Assembly (NCBI GenBank): GCA_002348465.1
Contig: DEBI01000008.1
Coordinates: 19,131-71,874, forward strand
DNA from: Gemmatimonadales bacterium UBA2960
GTDB taxonomy: Bacteria; Gemmatimonadota; Gemmatimonadetes; Longimicrobiales; Gaopeijiaceae
DNA: 52,744 bases
Direction of reading: 5' to 3'
Shown here: piece after piece, positions 15,125 through 24,165 of the stretch
How the letters are laid out: every line of letters begins with the position of its first letter
How positions within the stretch are numbered: position 1 is the stretch's first letter
Notes under the pieces: model-generated
Seen by the model: only the letters and a program-made list of their open reading frames with translations
The model's database searches: none
What the model was told of the DNA's origin: nothing
Program-made: the position numbers and the translations under genes

Positions 15125-18100
15125 GTGACCAAAAACGCCGCATCCCGACCCCCACTCCCAGACGACGAAGCCCGAGCCCGCATCAAGTCGGACTTGGGTA
15201 CGAATTTATTTGTGGAGGCTGGAGCAGGGTCAGGTAAGACAACAGCTCTGGTGGATCGTCTTGTAGCCTTGATCTCGACCGGAACGGCTAAAGTGGACGA
15301 GATAGCGGCAGTCACCTTTACTCGAAAGGCGGCGGCAGAACTAAGGGAACGGTTTCAAACGCAGGTAGAGCTTACGCTTAATGAGCAGCGTGAGGTCGAA
15401 GTGCAGGACGATCTGATTGTGGGTCGCCTGGTCAACGCGCTTGATGATATCGATCGTGCATTCATAGGCACTATTCACTCCTTCTGTGCGCGTCTTCTCA
15501 GAGAACGGCCGATTGATGTCGGTCTTGATCCGGGCTTTGAAGAACTCCGTGTTGAAGAGCGGGAAGAACTCCGTCGTCGTTTCTGGGATTCGTACCTAGA
15601 GAGACTCACACGCGATTGTGATCCGCGTCTCGAAAAACTATCGGAGGCCAAAGTTTCACCGGTCTCTCTCTACGGGATGTTCAAGGTCTTAGTCGATAAT
15701 GATGATGTTGTGTTTCCCACAGCTACGTCAGGCCTGCCGACAGCTTCGGAGCTAGCAACGGTGCGGAAAGAACTCGAGTCCATTGTGTCCACCGGTTGGG
15801 AGCTAATGGACGAGAGACCGCATGAGGACGGGTGGGATGACCTGCAGAAACTCATACGTCAGTTGCACTTTGAGCGTGAGGTTACTGGTTGGAAAGAGAC
15901 AACGGATGTGATTAGTGCCGTTGCTCTCTTATGCAAGAAAGGCCCACGCGGGCACAAAGTGGTACAGAAGCGGTGGCGTGATAAAGCTTTGGCGAAGGCA
16001 TTATGCGAGCGTGTCGACAAGTTTGGAGTAGGGGATACACCTGCACACAGTCTCGTAAGCCGTTGGCTCGGATACCGATATTGTCTCGCGATCGATCTTG
16101 GTCGCGCAGCGGTGACCGAGTTCGCTGCTCACCGGATGCGCATAGGCAAGCTCGACTTTCAGGATCTTCTCGAACTTACTGGCCGGCTCTTGAGGGAAAA
16201 TCCTCAAGTCCGGCGTTACCTAGGAGACCGTTATCGCTGCATCTTCGTAGACGAATTTCAGGATACGGATCCTCTTCAAGCGGAGATCGTGTTCCTGCTT
16301 GCTTCGGATCCTCCAGAAGATTCGTCCGGAGATATGGGAGTTGACTGGTGGTTTGCGAATCCTAGGCCGGGGTCACTCTTCGTCGTTGGGGATCCGAAGC
16401 AGAGCATCTATCGATTCCGTCGGGCTGATATCCAGTTCTATCGGTTGGTGAAAGAGCGCTTTGGTGAGTTTGGAGAAGTTCTGCGTCTCTCAACCAATTT
16501 CAGGTCTAGGCCTGCTATTGGTGCGCTAGTAAATCAGGTCTTCTCCGACCCTGACTTCTTTCCTGCTGAGGCGACCGATAGCCAGGCCGCGTTTGAGCGT
16601 TTGGACACAATACCGCCCAAAGGCGATGTCCCGTGCGAGGGAGTTTTCGTTTACGACGTTGATCCTGAAAGGACACGGCTGGAGGATGTGGCTGCTGATG
16701 ACGGATTGCGAATTGCCTCATGGATTCGCGAGCGTGTCGACGCTGGTCAGAGGAATCCTGGAGACTTTCTTATTCTGACGAGGCTCCCAGACCAACTCAT
16801 CGAATATACTCAAGCCCTGGAGTCTCATGGGCTTCCAGTCTCGGTCACGGGAGCACGTATCGGTGTGGGCGGGGAGATAGAAGAACTAAAAGCCCTAATT
16901 CAGTGCATGATCGACCCCACTAATCCGGTGAGGGTTGTGGCTGTGCTTACGGGCCTCTTCTTCGGACTCGATTATGAGAAGTTCACACAACACTCGTTGG
17001 GTGGCGGCACCTTTGACGTGATGAGGCCGGGGAGTGAGGGAAATGAGGATGTGCTCTCGGCTCTGAGGCGCCTGCACGGGTGGTGGCGTAGGTCTGTTTC
17101 GGAACCGGCGGACATCTTTCTCGGAACTGTAACGAGCGAATTGGGGCTGCTGCCGTATGCGGCCGCGGAAGAACTTGGTACGCTGAGGGCCGGTGCACTG
17201 TTGTATGTACTTGATTCGGTGCGTGCTGCGGCTCTCGCTGGTGACGCGTCATTACCCGGTGCGCTTGCGGCAGTCCAAGCCGCTCTGGATCAGCAGCGTG
17301 CAGAAGCCCCGCTGGAACCGGGACGACCGGATGCTGTGCGATTAATGAATTTGCATCAGGCTAAAGGACTCCAGGGAAAAGTCGTTCTACTGGCTCAACC
17401 GACGTCATCATCGAACCCGCGGCGACCAAAGATACATACGACAAGGAGCAGAGATGACGGGGCCAAGGGTTATATGCGCGTGACGGATGACCGGACAGGT
17501 CGTGACCTAGCCCGTCCGGAGAACTGGTTCGAGTATGAAGCACTCGAGAAGGATTTTAGCCGGGACGAGTATGTCCGCCTCCTCTACGTTGCGGTCACTC
17601 GTGCTGAGGAGGAACTAGTTATCTCTAGGTGGCCGAGAAAGAATCGTTCCCGTTCACCGTGGGCACCCCTCGAAACCTGGCTTGAAAACAATGCCGTCGC
17701 TCTTAGCTTGGAGCCTCGGATGGCCAGCGAGCGAGACACTCTCAGTTTTTCAACTGAAGAAGCAGGCAGCGAGGTTAAGCGAGCTTTTGCAGACCTTTCG
17801 AGGCGGGCTGTTCCGACGTTCCTGCATCAGACTGTCACCAGTCTTACAAAAGAAGAACTCTCACGCTCAGGTTCTCTTACTGACTCGGATCCGCGCGATG
17901 CATCCCGGTCTCTGACAAAATCCATGAAGGAGCCGACTACGTCGCCTTCCGAATTTCGGGGCTATTCGTGGGGTAGCGCGGTCCATGCAGCACTGGCTTA
18001 CGCGGCTGAGAGTGATTCGGATAAAACTCCGCAGGGGATTTTCAGAAACCTGCTGGTAGAGCATGGACGTCCGCTCGACGAGCATGGGGAGCCGACGGAA

Positions 18101-18607
18101 TTAAGCGAGTTGATCGGACTAGTAAAAGCGGTCCAATCGTCGTCCCTTTGGAGTAGGGCGAAGACGGCTAAGCGCATGTTAACAGAAATCTCCTTTGCTC
18201 TGCCAGAGTTGAGTGACGGCGGGCCCGATCAGGAACATAATTCTGAATCTAAGTCGGGCCCCGGCCGTACACGCAGGCAGTTAGACCTCTTCGGCCAAGA
18301 ACTCTCTAGGGATGAGGTCAGGGTTCGGCAGGGGCAAGGTGACGCGGTCGGCGATGTTGCAGAGGAAGAGAATACGCCAGTTTCGGTGCTGGAGGGCGTG
18401 ATTGACCTCGCCTTCCGTGAGCGTGGTGGTTGGGTTGTAGCGGACTACAAAACGGACGTTGGAACTGATCCCGATTTTACGGCTCGAGAAGCAGCCTACC
18501 GTCGTCAGGTTGATTTTTATGCTAACGCTTGGGCTCAGCTGACCGGTGAGCCCGTGAAGGAACGAGTTCTCTTTTTCACAGCCCAGGACCGGATTGAGCA
18601 TTGGTAG
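15125..18607 (+). CDS. addA: AddA-type UvrD helicase with C-terminal RecB-like nuclease
   Basis: This 1160-residue protein is an ATP-dependent helicase-exonuclease for double-strand break processing. Helicase motifs run in order: Walker A EAGAGSGKTT (31-40), AAVTFTRKAAAEL, FVDEFQDTDP (about 373), VVGDPKQSIYRFRRAD, LSTNFRSRP, MNLHQAKGLQG (about 740) and LLYVAVTRAEEEL (about 818). The C-terminus has a PD-(D/E)XK nuclease with GVIDLAF (about 1088) and ADYKTD (about 1105), then YRRQVDFYA. The start is a GTG. AddA normally pairs with AddB, whose gene usually lies directly upstream; here the upstream gene is an aldo/keto reductase and no AddB is in the window. It could also be a stand-alone helicase-nuclease. 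Confidence 0.9.
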   Translation: MTKNAASRPPLPDDEARARIKSDLGTNLFVEAGAGSGKTTALVDRLVALISTGTAKVDEIAAVTFTRKAAAELRERFQTQVELTLNEQREVEVQDDLIVGRLVNALDDIDRAFIGTIHSFCARLLRERPIDVGLDPGFEELRVEEREELRRRFWDSYLERLTRDCDPRLEKLSEAKVSPVSLYGMFKVLVDNDDVVFPTATSGLPTASELATVRKELESIVSTGWELMDERPHEDGWDDLQKLIRQLHFEREVTGWKETTDVISAVALLCKKGPRGHKVVQKRWRDKALAKALCERVDKFGVGDTPAHSLVSRWLGYRYCLAIDLGRAAVTEFAAHRMRIGKLDFQDLLELTGRLLRENPQVRRYLGDRYRCIFVDEFQDTDPLQAEIVFLLASDPPEDSSGDMGVDWWFANPRPGSLFVVGDPKQSIYRFRRADIQFYRLVKERFGEFGEVLRLSTNFRSRPAIGALVNQVFSDPDFFPAEATDSQAAFERLDTIPPKGDVPCEGVFVYDVDPERTRLEDVAADDGLRIASWIRERVDAGQRNPGDFLILTRLPDQLIEYTQALESHGLPVSVTGARIGVGGEIEELKALIQCMIDPTNPVRVVAVLTGLFFGLDYEKFTQHSLGGGTFDVMRPGSEGNEDVLSALRRLHGWWRRSVSEPADIFLGTVTSELGLLPYAAAEELGTLRAGALLYVLDSVRAAALAGDASLPGALAAVQAALDQQRAEAPLEPGRPDAVRLMNLHQAKGLQGKVVLLAQPTSSSNPRRPKIHTTRSRDDGAKGYMRVTDDRTGRDLARPENWFEYEALEKDFSRDEYVRLLYVAVTRAEEELVISRWPRKNRSRSPWAPLETWLENNAVALSLEPRMASERDTLSFSTEEAGSEVKRAFADLSRRAVPTFLHQTVTSLTKEELSRSGSLTDSDPRDASRSLTKSMKEPTTSPSEFRGYSWGSAVHAALAYAAESDSDKTPQGIFRNLLVEHGRPLDEHGEPTELSELIGLVKAVQSSSLWSRAKTAKRMLTEISFALPELSDGGPDQEHNSESKSGPGRTRRQLDLFGQELSRDEVRVRQGQGDAVGDVAEEENTPVSVLEGVIDLAFRERGGWVVADYKTDVGTDPDFTAREAAYRRQVDFYANAWAQLTGEPVKERVLFFTAQDRIEHW

Positions 18608-18624
18608 TGATAGTGATCCAGTTT

Positions 18625-20160
18625 CTAGCGGCGATCGGTCCGCACCTCTAGGGAGCGACCCTGATACATCCGTGGATCGATACCGTCTATACGGGTTACA
18701 CTGCGCCGACCGCCGCCGGGGACCGTGATTTCCACGTCCACTTTCTGCCCACCGGGCACGCCAAAGTGCACTGGAAGATCGGATTGTGCGTCGTAGCCTG
18801 ATCCTGAGTCGACGCGGCGTGTTCCAAGAAGATGGTCAGTTCCGGAGACGAAGAGTCTTACCTCGGAACCGGGCCTAGTGCTATGGCCCTTCTCGTCTAA
18901 AACACGGATTTGCAGGGAGTGCCACGAAAATTCAGGACGCATAAGGTTTTCAAGTAGGGCATGTGTCCCGTCTATTGCTGACCCGGCCAAGGCTAGATCG
19001 AGATCCCCGTCCAAGTCATAGTCTACCCAAGTGGCGCCATGGCTAGCATTACGCTCCAAGATTTCCTTTGGGGTAACGTCGATGAAGTTTATGTCTCCTT
19101 CGCGACGCATGAGCCAATCCCGATAGTGCACCTCTCCTCCGACAGTACCGTTGACAAACAGGTCAACCGAGCCGTCATGATCAAAATCTGCCCAGGCGCA
19201 TGTATCGTAGCGAGAAGGATTTGCGACTCCGACTTCGGCGGCTCTGTTCAGCCATCCTTTGGGTGTGCGCTCAAGCAGTCCGTTTGGACCGTAGTTGGCG
19301 AAAAACAGATCAAAATCCCCGTCGGCATCGTAGTCGACGGAGCATGGGCGCACTGAGCCTTGAGTCTCATCTCCTATAGCCCTTCCACCGGCGTGTATTT
19401 CTTCTTCCTCTGACTCGGTAAAACCATCTTCGCTGCCGAGGTAGAGTCCGTTAGCGTCGCCATTCATGTTGGAGACAATGACGTCGAGCCAGCCATCACC
19501 ATCATCGAACCACAAGGCGCCTACTGTGCGTCGCGTGTCATCGAGTCCAAGGTGGTGTGCCTCGTTCTCGAACTTTCCTGCGGTCTGTATAAAAAGATGG
19601 TTCGGTCCGTCACGCATGGCCAGAAAGAGGTCTAGGTCACCGTCGGCGTCCACATCGACCCAGGCGGCTTGCCTGGTTGCCCCACTCACTATCCTTAGAC
19701 CGACCATCTCCGACACCTCGGTGAATGTGGCTCCGTTGTTCTTCCATAGCGCGATAACGGATTCTTCGCCTGAGTAACCGAGTAAAAGGTCCGGATCCCC
19801 GTCTGAATCGAAGTCTCCCCACGCTGATGTGCGCACAGAGCGTTGAGTCGTCAGGCCGGCCTCAGATGCGATGTCCACAAAACCGTCTATCCCGTCGTTC
19901 CTGTAGAGCCGACTTGGCGTTCCGTTGAAGCCAACGAAACGGTCAGGGTCACCGTCTAGGTCTACGTCGGCCCAGGCGTCGGTTAATGCTCCACCTTCGC
20001 CGAACAACTCTTCGGAGACAGGCGAGAAACGTACAGGACGAAAGTCGGCACGGTCACATCCTCCCAAAAGTGCTACAAAGGCAAGCCCGGCGAACATTTG
20101 CCAACTCATGAATTGTGTCGCTGACCGAGTCTTTTGACTCCTGTTTTCATCTTTGCACAT
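18625..20160 (-). CDS. CRTAC1-type FG-GAP/VCBS repeat lipoprotein with ASPIC/UnbV domain
   Basis: The product is a secreted repeat protein: a hydrophobic stretch ending LLGGC (lipobox), then about six beta-propeller repeats with calcium-type D-x-D-x-D-G-D motifs (DVDLDGDPD, DFDSDGDPD, DVDADGDLD, DYDADGDFD, DFDHDGSVD, DYDLDGDLD), and a C-terminal ASPIC/UnbV-like domain (HFGVPGGQKVDVEITVPGG). It is probably an outer-surface or periplasmic calcium-binding propeller. The start is open: ATG 20160 overlaps the upstream amidohydrolase by 14 bp and gives a charged n-region; ATG 20109 gives a short leader without positive charge. No enzyme activity can be assigned. Confidence 0.88.
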   Translation of the reverse strand: MCKDENRSQKTRSATQFMSWQMFAGLAFVALLGGCDRADFRPVRFSPVSEELFGEGGALTDAWADVDLDGDPDRFVGFNGTPSRLYRNDGIDGFVDIASEAGLTTQRSVRTSAWGDFDSDGDPDLLLGYSGEESVIALWKNNGATFTEVSEMVGLRIVSGATRQAAWVDVDADGDLDLFLAMRDGPNHLFIQTAGKFENEAHHLGLDDTRRTVGALWFDDGDGWLDVIVSNMNGDANGLYLGSEDGFTESEEEEIHAGGRAIGDETQGSVRPCSVDYDADGDFDLFFANYGPNGLLERTPKGWLNRAAEVGVANPSRYDTCAWADFDHDGSVDLFVNGTVGGEVHYRDWLMRREGDINFIDVTPKEILERNASHGATWVDYDLDGDLDLALAGSAIDGTHALLENLMRPEFSWHSLQIRVLDEKGHSTRPGSEVRLFVSGTDHLLGTRRVDSGSGYDAQSDLPVHFGVPGGQKVDVEITVPGGGRRSVTRIDGIDPRMYQGRSLEVRTDRR

Positions 20161-21472
20161 CGTTTCGGAAGATTTCTCCTCCCTTCATCACAAAAATGAC
20201 ACGTTCCAGTGCCGTGATGTCTTCTAATGGGTTCCCCGGGACTGCGACTACATCGGCGAACTTTCCGGTTTCTAGGCTTCCGACGTCTGCTTCCCAACCC
20301 ATGATCCTAGCATTGAGACTGGTAGCCGCGGTGATAGCGTCCATGGGTTTCTCTCCATTCTGAACCCGAATGCTGAATTCACGCGCGTTCTGGTCGTGTG
20401 GAAAAGCACCAGCGTCAGTTCCAAAGCCGATGGGTAATCCTGCCTCAAGGGCTTTTCGAAACGTTGCGTTCCGGTAGCGCATCATCTCGGTAGATCTCTG
20501 GACTTGCTCAGGAGGAATCCCCATGGCTGCACCTTCCCGCGGTACGATCACTCCCACATATAGGGTTGGGACGTAGTATGTGTAGTTTTGGGCTAGCAGC
20601 ATTTGTATGGCTTCGTCGTCCATCATAGAACCGTGATCAACAGTCCTGACGCCGGCACGGATTGCTGCCTTGATCCCTTCTGTTCCATGTGCGTGTGCTG
20701 CCACGAAACGGTCCCAGCGCCCTGCCTCCACGACGGCTACGGCAAGCTCTTCGTCTGAGTACTGTTGCGCGCCCGGTGATATCCCCCTCGACAGCACCGC
20801 ACCGGTCGCAAGGATCTTTATAAAATCTGCTCCCTGCTTGAGGTTTGTCCTCACCGCTTTTCGCACCTCATCTACACCGTCGGCAAGATTGCGAACAGCC
20901 GGGACATCTACGTAGATCGAGAACTGACGAGCATCACCGGCACCACCTGTCGCGGATACGTAATTTCCGGCGACCATCATTCTTGGGCCTGGGAGGGTTC
21001 CCTCGTCGATAATGTTGCGAAGGTCCACGTCGGTAAATGACCAGGCCGGTCCCATGTCTCGGACCGTAGTAAAGCCACTGCGCAGGGCGGTAAGCGCGTT
21101 GGCCGCTCCGTAGAGAGCCGCTTCGGACGGTGTGGTTGTCACCAAGACTCTCTCCCAGTAAGCGTCCTCTGCGTCAGTCAAGTGTGTGTGGAGGTCGATG
21201 AGTCCAGGGAGCAGCGTTGCATCTCCCAAGTCCACACGTTCGTCGTGTGCTTGTCCTGTTACGTTCTGCCCAACGGCGACGATACGGTCTCCGGCTACTA
21301 GCACTGCCCCCGGTTGCTGGAGGTTCCCGAAACCGTCGATCAATCGGTCTGCTGTTATGAGCGTTCGGACTGTTTCGTCCTGCGCGGTAAGGGGATGAAC
21401 GAACAGGACGGATAAGATTAGTAGGACGGAAATAGAGGCCTTACGGTGTGGTGCACTAAGGCAAGAATTCAT
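20147..21472 (-). CDS. Secreted amidohydrolase (imidazolonepropionase/prolidase-like)
   Basis: This 441-residue metal-dependent hydrolase has an N-terminal signal peptide (cleavage near HPLTAQ). Metal-site motifs of the amidohydrolase superfamily are clear: LIDLHTHL, a lysine in GADFIKILATGA, AAHAHG, TVDHGS and GFGTDAG. It closes with the usual GKFADVVAVPGNPL strand. Members of this exported group cleave Xaa-Pro dipeptides or other cyclic amides and carbamates; the substrate is not set by sequence. It overlaps the CRTAC1 gene if that starts at 20160, so the two may be co-transcribed. The 113 bases before it hold no clear promoter. Confidence 0.9.
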   Translation of the reverse strand: MNSCLSAPHRKASISVLLILSVLFVHPLTAQDETVRTLITADRLIDGFGNLQQPGAVLVAGDRIVAVGQNVTGQAHDERVDLGDATLLPGLIDLHTHLTDAEDAYWERVLVTTTPSEAALYGAANALTALRSGFTTVRDMGPAWSFTDVDLRNIIDEGTLPGPRMMVAGNYVSATGGAGDARQFSIYVDVPAVRNLADGVDEVRKAVRTNLKQGADFIKILATGAVLSRGISPGAQQYSDEELAVAVVEAGRWDRFVAAHAHGTEGIKAAIRAGVRTVDHGSMMDDEAIQMLLAQNYTYYVPTLYVGVIVPREGAAMGIPPEQVQRSTEMMRYRNATFRKALEAGLPIGFGTDAGAFPHDQNAREFSIRVQNGEKPMDAITAATSLNARIMGWEADVGSLETGKFADVVAVPGNPLEDITALERVIFVMKGGEIFRNDVQR

Positions 21473-21585
21473 CAGAAGTTCGGTTTAACGATTGGGTGGG
21501 AGTCACTTCGAATGTTTAGGTGCGCACGGGTACTCAGCAAGTCGAATTGCGAGTTAGCCAGCTTACCAGAACAGTTTCGTAGTGC

Positions 21586-24162
21586 TCATTGAGTAAAGTC
21601 GAAAACAAGAGGTGTTCCTGATTGCCCATTCGGTTGGACAGTGCGTTCGAGCCAGCGGGCTTGGTCCGGATCACCGATGCGCACTACGTGTGGTCCATAG
21701 TCGAAGACAGGCAGATTGAATTCTATTCCCTGTATCCTTCGTGAATAAATCAGTGCTCCTGAGATTGATCGGAGTTCTACAACCGGGGCATACTCTAGTC
21801 CATGGACACGGATGGGGGGGAGATACCCGACAGGTTTGCGTCCGTCTCCATCGTCACTGTGTACGGTGATCGGCCATCCCTCGAACTGCATCGCTCGATC
21901 CTGTGACGGGTCTACATGCCTGGGCCAGCACTCAATTGTGATCCGCTCATTTGCCTTGTCGAAGATGACGATGCCATAGCCCGTCACGCGATCATGGAGG
22001 ACGGCGGGTTGCAGTCCCGTTGCGCGTGGATTGGCGGACGCGTGGACGGTTATCCGATTTCCGAATCCGTCAAGAAAGTCGCCCGTGTACTCTGGTCCGG
22101 GTATGTCTAATGGAGCTTGGCGTTCTTCGCGAGGTGGCCACCAGCGTCGAGGCCAGATGTTATTTAGGGCCGGACCTGTAAAGGTGAAGCCGGCGTCCCC
22201 AAAGTCTTCGATGCCGTGTCGTACTACTGTGGCTAGGTGTTGATCACCAGCGATGTGGAAAGCTGAACACCGGCGTAGGATTCGAAGAACCTCATCGCGC
22301 TTTTGAGAAGGCCAGCCGTTGGAATCCATATCAGCCGCGATCTTGTCGCCCTCTACATATGTTCCGGGCTGAGGCATTGGGAGTGAGGGCAGTATGGCTC
22401 CGCTCATCGCGTCACTGGGAATCGAGTGCACAGAAGCAAAGTTTGTCTGGGAGAGAACCACCTTCATCTGCGCTGACCCGCTCCAGTCCTCTGACCATGC
22501 TTCGAGGAAGTTCATTTGCCGGGCTCCCAGTAGTTCAGAGCCTGGCGGATCACGGTGCTGGGTTACGTCGAATTCGGGATTCTGAATCCAGCCGTTCAGT
22601 ACTCTGGCCTCAGTCGGCATTACGTTCGACGGAGATGATTTGAATTTTCGGTCTTCGAGAATCGCGAAGCTGACACCCCCGTAGTCCCATCGCGTGTAGT
22701 ATACGCCGATCCCTTGATCCACTGGAGTCGGGTCGTAGGGGTCTGGGAGATGGCTCGTTTGAGCGACTTGAACTGCATTAACCCACTCGGGCGGCATCTT
22801 GAACCCGCCTTGGTCCTGAGCCGTCGCACCCCAGCCTGCTTCAGTAGGGGCCTTTCGTCCACTTTCTCCCCAAATGTTACCGTGGTAGACGTCGTGGTCA
22901 TCGGGGATGAAAGCGGTTGGTATGTTGCGGAATATCTCTCTGTATGACCACCCGAACATGTACCATTTGTGCAGCATGTCGAGCGAGGCTGTTTCGATTG
23001 TGTCGGTCTGGATTCCGAATCCCCCTGATCCCTCGTAAAACTGGTCTCCCAGAAACAGGGCTAAGTCTGGGCTATGCTTTAAGACGTGACTGACTACGTC
23101 GGCGTCGGGGAACCCGTGGTCTGCGTTGCAGCTGAAGACTGCTGCGCGAACTGGAGTCAGGCGACCGGGCTCTTCCGCTATTGTGCCTAGGTATTCGAAT
23201 GTTTCTGGACCGCTCCCTAGGGGCAGTGTGAGCCGAACCCGATATTTTGCTGCACGAGTCACGTCCCATCCCTCTACACGAAAACGTGCCGTTCTCGACA
23301 GCGTGTCGACATGGGCGGTTGCGACTGTCTCCCAAATATCATCCGGAGTGCGGATGTCGAGTTTGCATCTCACACCGGGGATACTCTCGATCGGAGCGAG
23401 TTGGGCTGTGAGTTTCAGCACGCCTCTGTGGGCCGTGTACTGTGCGAACATGATGGGGCCGAATGCCGCAGCTGGGTCCGTCTCGATGCCGAGACCCGAT
23501 ATTGTCCAGTCTCGGAAGATTGCACCCGCACCCGTGCTTTGTTCTCCGGCATGACTCAGAAGAGCGATGCTACCGATTACGTCGCTTTCCGTAAGGTCTT
23601 CGTGGAATAGGCTCGCGAGTTCCGTTCCGGTACTGGCCGATCTAGCGACGAGCTCAATCCGAGATCCTGAGGGCGACCGCGTTATAGTCGCATCGAGGCG
23701 TATAGAACTATATGAAGAAATCGGATATCTAGAACGTGCTGAACCAATCACGAGCGCTCCCGACCCGTCGATGCCCACATCTAGGCCATTTCCATGCACG
23801 ACCGCTGAGCGGATATCGTCGACTGGACCCTTAAGACCAATGCGAAAGCCTGTCACTGCACCGGAACCTTCGACGGTCCTCGCGACTTCGACGGAAGTCA
23901 TGAAATGCCCTTCTTTGGCATAATGCGTAAGGCAATGCAGAGTTCGGTCTGGGGCGCAAACTTGGCACACGAGCGAGCCCTGCATGACCTTCCAATCTTG
24001 GAGTCGATTCCCCCAATGTTCGGGTCCAGCCCAGCCCATGTTTGGCCACTGATGCCAGCGGCTGATGAATCCGGTTTCTTGCGCTGACAAAAGCTGGGTG
24101 CTCAATCTTTCGGAACTCATGGCCGCCATCATCATCAACTTCAATGTCTCACGCCGATCCAT
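21586..24162 (-). CDS. Large PhoD-like metallophosphoesterase
   Basis: The 858-residue product has a PhoD-type phosphodiesterase/phosphatase domain in its middle, with metal motifs LFLGDQFYEG, FIPDDHDVYHG and FHIAGDQHLATVVRHG. The first ~230 residues have a beta-rich, lectin-like layout and are not part of PhoD proper; the last ~150 residues form another beta-rich region. The N-terminus (MDRRETLKLMMMAAM) looks like a twin-arginine export start, though the RR is followed by E-T-L rather than the ideal S/T-x-F-L-K. It sits 3 bp after the sulfatase gene and is almost surely co-transcribed with it. Together they suggest release of phosphate and sulfate from extracellular polymers. Confidence 0.85.
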   Translation of the reverse strand: MDRRETLKLMMMAAMSSERLSTQLLSAQETGFISRWHQWPNMGWAGPEHWGNRLQDWKVMQGSLVCQVCAPDRTLHCLTHYAKEGHFMTSVEVARTVEGSGAVTGFRIGLKGPVDDIRSAVVHGNGLDVGIDGSGALVIGSARSRYPISSYSSIRLDATITRSPSGSRIELVARSASTGTELASLFHEDLTESDVIGSIALLSHAGEQSTGAGAIFRDWTISGLGIETDPAAAFGPIMFAQYTAHRGVLKLTAQLAPIESIPGVRCKLDIRTPDDIWETVATAHVDTLSRTARFRVEGWDVTRAAKYRVRLTLPLGSGPETFEYLGTIAEEPGRLTPVRAAVFSCNADHGFPDADVVSHVLKHSPDLALFLGDQFYEGSGGFGIQTDTIETASLDMLHKWYMFGWSYREIFRNIPTAFIPDDHDVYHGNIWGESGRKAPTEAGWGATAQDQGGFKMPPEWVNAVQVAQTSHLPDPYDPTPVDQGIGVYYTRWDYGGVSFAILEDRKFKSSPSNVMPTEARVLNGWIQNPEFDVTQHRDPPGSELLGARQMNFLEAWSEDWSGSAQMKVVLSQTNFASVHSIPSDAMSGAILPSLPMPQPGTYVEGDKIAADMDSNGWPSQKRDEVLRILRRCSAFHIAGDQHLATVVRHGIEDFGDAGFTFTGPALNNIWPRRWWPPREERQAPLDIPGPEYTGDFLDGFGNRITVHASANPRATGLQPAVLHDRVTGYGIVIFDKANERITIECWPRHVDPSQDRAMQFEGWPITVHSDDGDGRKPVGYLPPIRVHGLEYAPVVELRSISGALIYSRRIQGIEFNLPVFDYGPHVVRIGDPDQARWLERTVQPNGQSGTPLVFDFTQ

Positions 24163-24165
24163 GGG

